Source: Bacteroidota bacterium (GTDB taxonomy: Bacteria > Bacteroidota > Ignavibacteria > UBA10030 > UBA8401). Taken from it: a DNA stretch of 7,232 nt. This document shows positions 6,934 through 7,232 of this stretch, in pieces (position 1 is the stretch's first letter; every line of letters starts with the position of its first letter). The notes below the pieces were generated by a model, which saw only the letters and a list, made by a program, of their open reading frames with translations, had not been told where the DNA came from and made no database searches. Made by a program: the position numbers and the translations under genes. The stretch is taken from assembly GCA_030824175.1 (NCBI GenBank), contig JAVBYH010000211.1:1-7232 (forward strand), written 5' to 3'.

Positions 6934-7232
6934 TTCTTCGGCCCGTTCGTATGCACCAATGTGAAGCGGATCGTGCGGACGCGCGCAGTATTGATGTCAC
7001 CGTTCATGTTCTCGTCCGACGGACGGAACGCGAGCACGATCTCGTGCACGCCCTTGCCGAGCATCGTCGTGACAGTGCTGCTGTATCCGTACTCATTCCA
7101 GTTCCCGTCGCCCCGCTGTGGCATCACGATCGGACCGACGGCCGCCCCGTCGATGACGGCGGTGCGCACCGCGCACTTGTTGTCCGTGTTGATGGGGCCG
7201 CTGCCGTTCGCATATTCGACGTCCACCGCATA
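6930..7232 (-). CDS. C-terminal part of a protein with a CBM6/CBM35-like carbohydrate-binding module
   Basis: Only the last 100 residues are in the window; the frame is open to the right edge and the true start lies beyond it. An in-frame GTG at 7226 sits inside the fold and is not a credible start. The visible part reads as the second half of a CBM6/CBM35-type beta-sandwich: YAVDVEYANGSG near the start, RTAVIDGAAVGPIVMP, then GDGNWNEYGYSS (the aromatic/Asn segment usually near the sugar site), and GVHEIVLAFRP and INTARVRTIRFTLVH as closing strands. Such modules bind polysaccharide and are often appended to glycosidases, so the missing part may be another carbohydrate-active enzyme. No T9SS tag follows the module; the protein ends THNGPKK-like (HTNGPKK). 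Its stop overlaps the GH66 start by ATGA, so the two are in one operon and probably translationally coupled. The family call rests on pattern, not on a search. Confidence 0.72.
   Translation of the reverse strand, partial: YAVDVEYANGSGPINTDNKCAVRTAVIDGAAVGPIVMPQRGDGNWNEYGYSSTVTTMLGKGVHEIVLAFRPSDENMNGDINTARVRTIRFTLVHTNGPKK

Noticed and set aside
1..7232. tRNA, rRNA, CRISPR arrays, insertion sequences and tandem repeats
   Set aside because: Looked for by eye; nothing with the expected structure or repeat spacing was seen.

Overview
The window lies in a GC-rich bacterial chromosome region, and every gene I can support reads leftward on the minus strand. The likely host is a diderm of the Bacteroidota/Chlorobiota/Ignavibacteria (FCB) group. 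The main clue is the C-terminus of the large secreted glycosidase, which looks like a type A type IX secretion (T9SS) sorting domain with a YPSPFN motif. The RND/TolC envelope genes show a Gram-negative envelope. A textbook sigma-70 promoter (TTGACA-N17-TATAAT) is less like Bacteroidia, which favour a different -33/-7 consensus, so a Chlorobiota- or Ignavibacteria-like lineage is a reasonable guess but not proven.

In transcription order (right to left), the right third holds the end of a carbohydrate-active operon. First comes the C-terminal 100 residues of a protein ending in a CBM6/CBM35-like carbohydrate-binding module, cut by the window edge. Its stop codon overlaps (ATGA) the start of a 691-residue secreted glycoside hydrolase family 66 protein, the dextranase / cycloisomaltooligosaccharide glucanotransferase family. 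The pair probably acts on extracellular alpha-1,6-glucan.

After about 75 bases with no recognisable terminator, a new transcription unit begins with a consensus promoter (4755-4783). Overlapping and following its start point is a cluster of inverted repeats (4700-4754), then a TetR-family repressor, a TolC-type outer-membrane channel, a periplasmic adaptor lipoprotein and an HAE1-type RND inner-membrane pump cut by the left edge after 513 residues. Spacing is tight: 9 bases from the longest tolC start to the tetR stop, 46 bases between tolC and the adaptor, and a 4-base ATGA overlap between adaptor and pump. This is a complete tripartite efflux operon controlled by its own repressor: the pump takes substrate from membrane or periplasm, the adaptor bridges, and the TolC-type channel opens to the outside. 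The repressor probably binds the inverted repeats and is released by an unknown ligand, raising both itself and the pump.

No RNA genes, mobile elements, CRISPR arrays or gene-free stretches over 300 bases were seen. I did not find a clearly new biological system. The points most worth checking are the operator/promoter architecture at 4700-4811 and the T9SS-tagged GH66 enzyme with its overlapping CBM-bearing partner.
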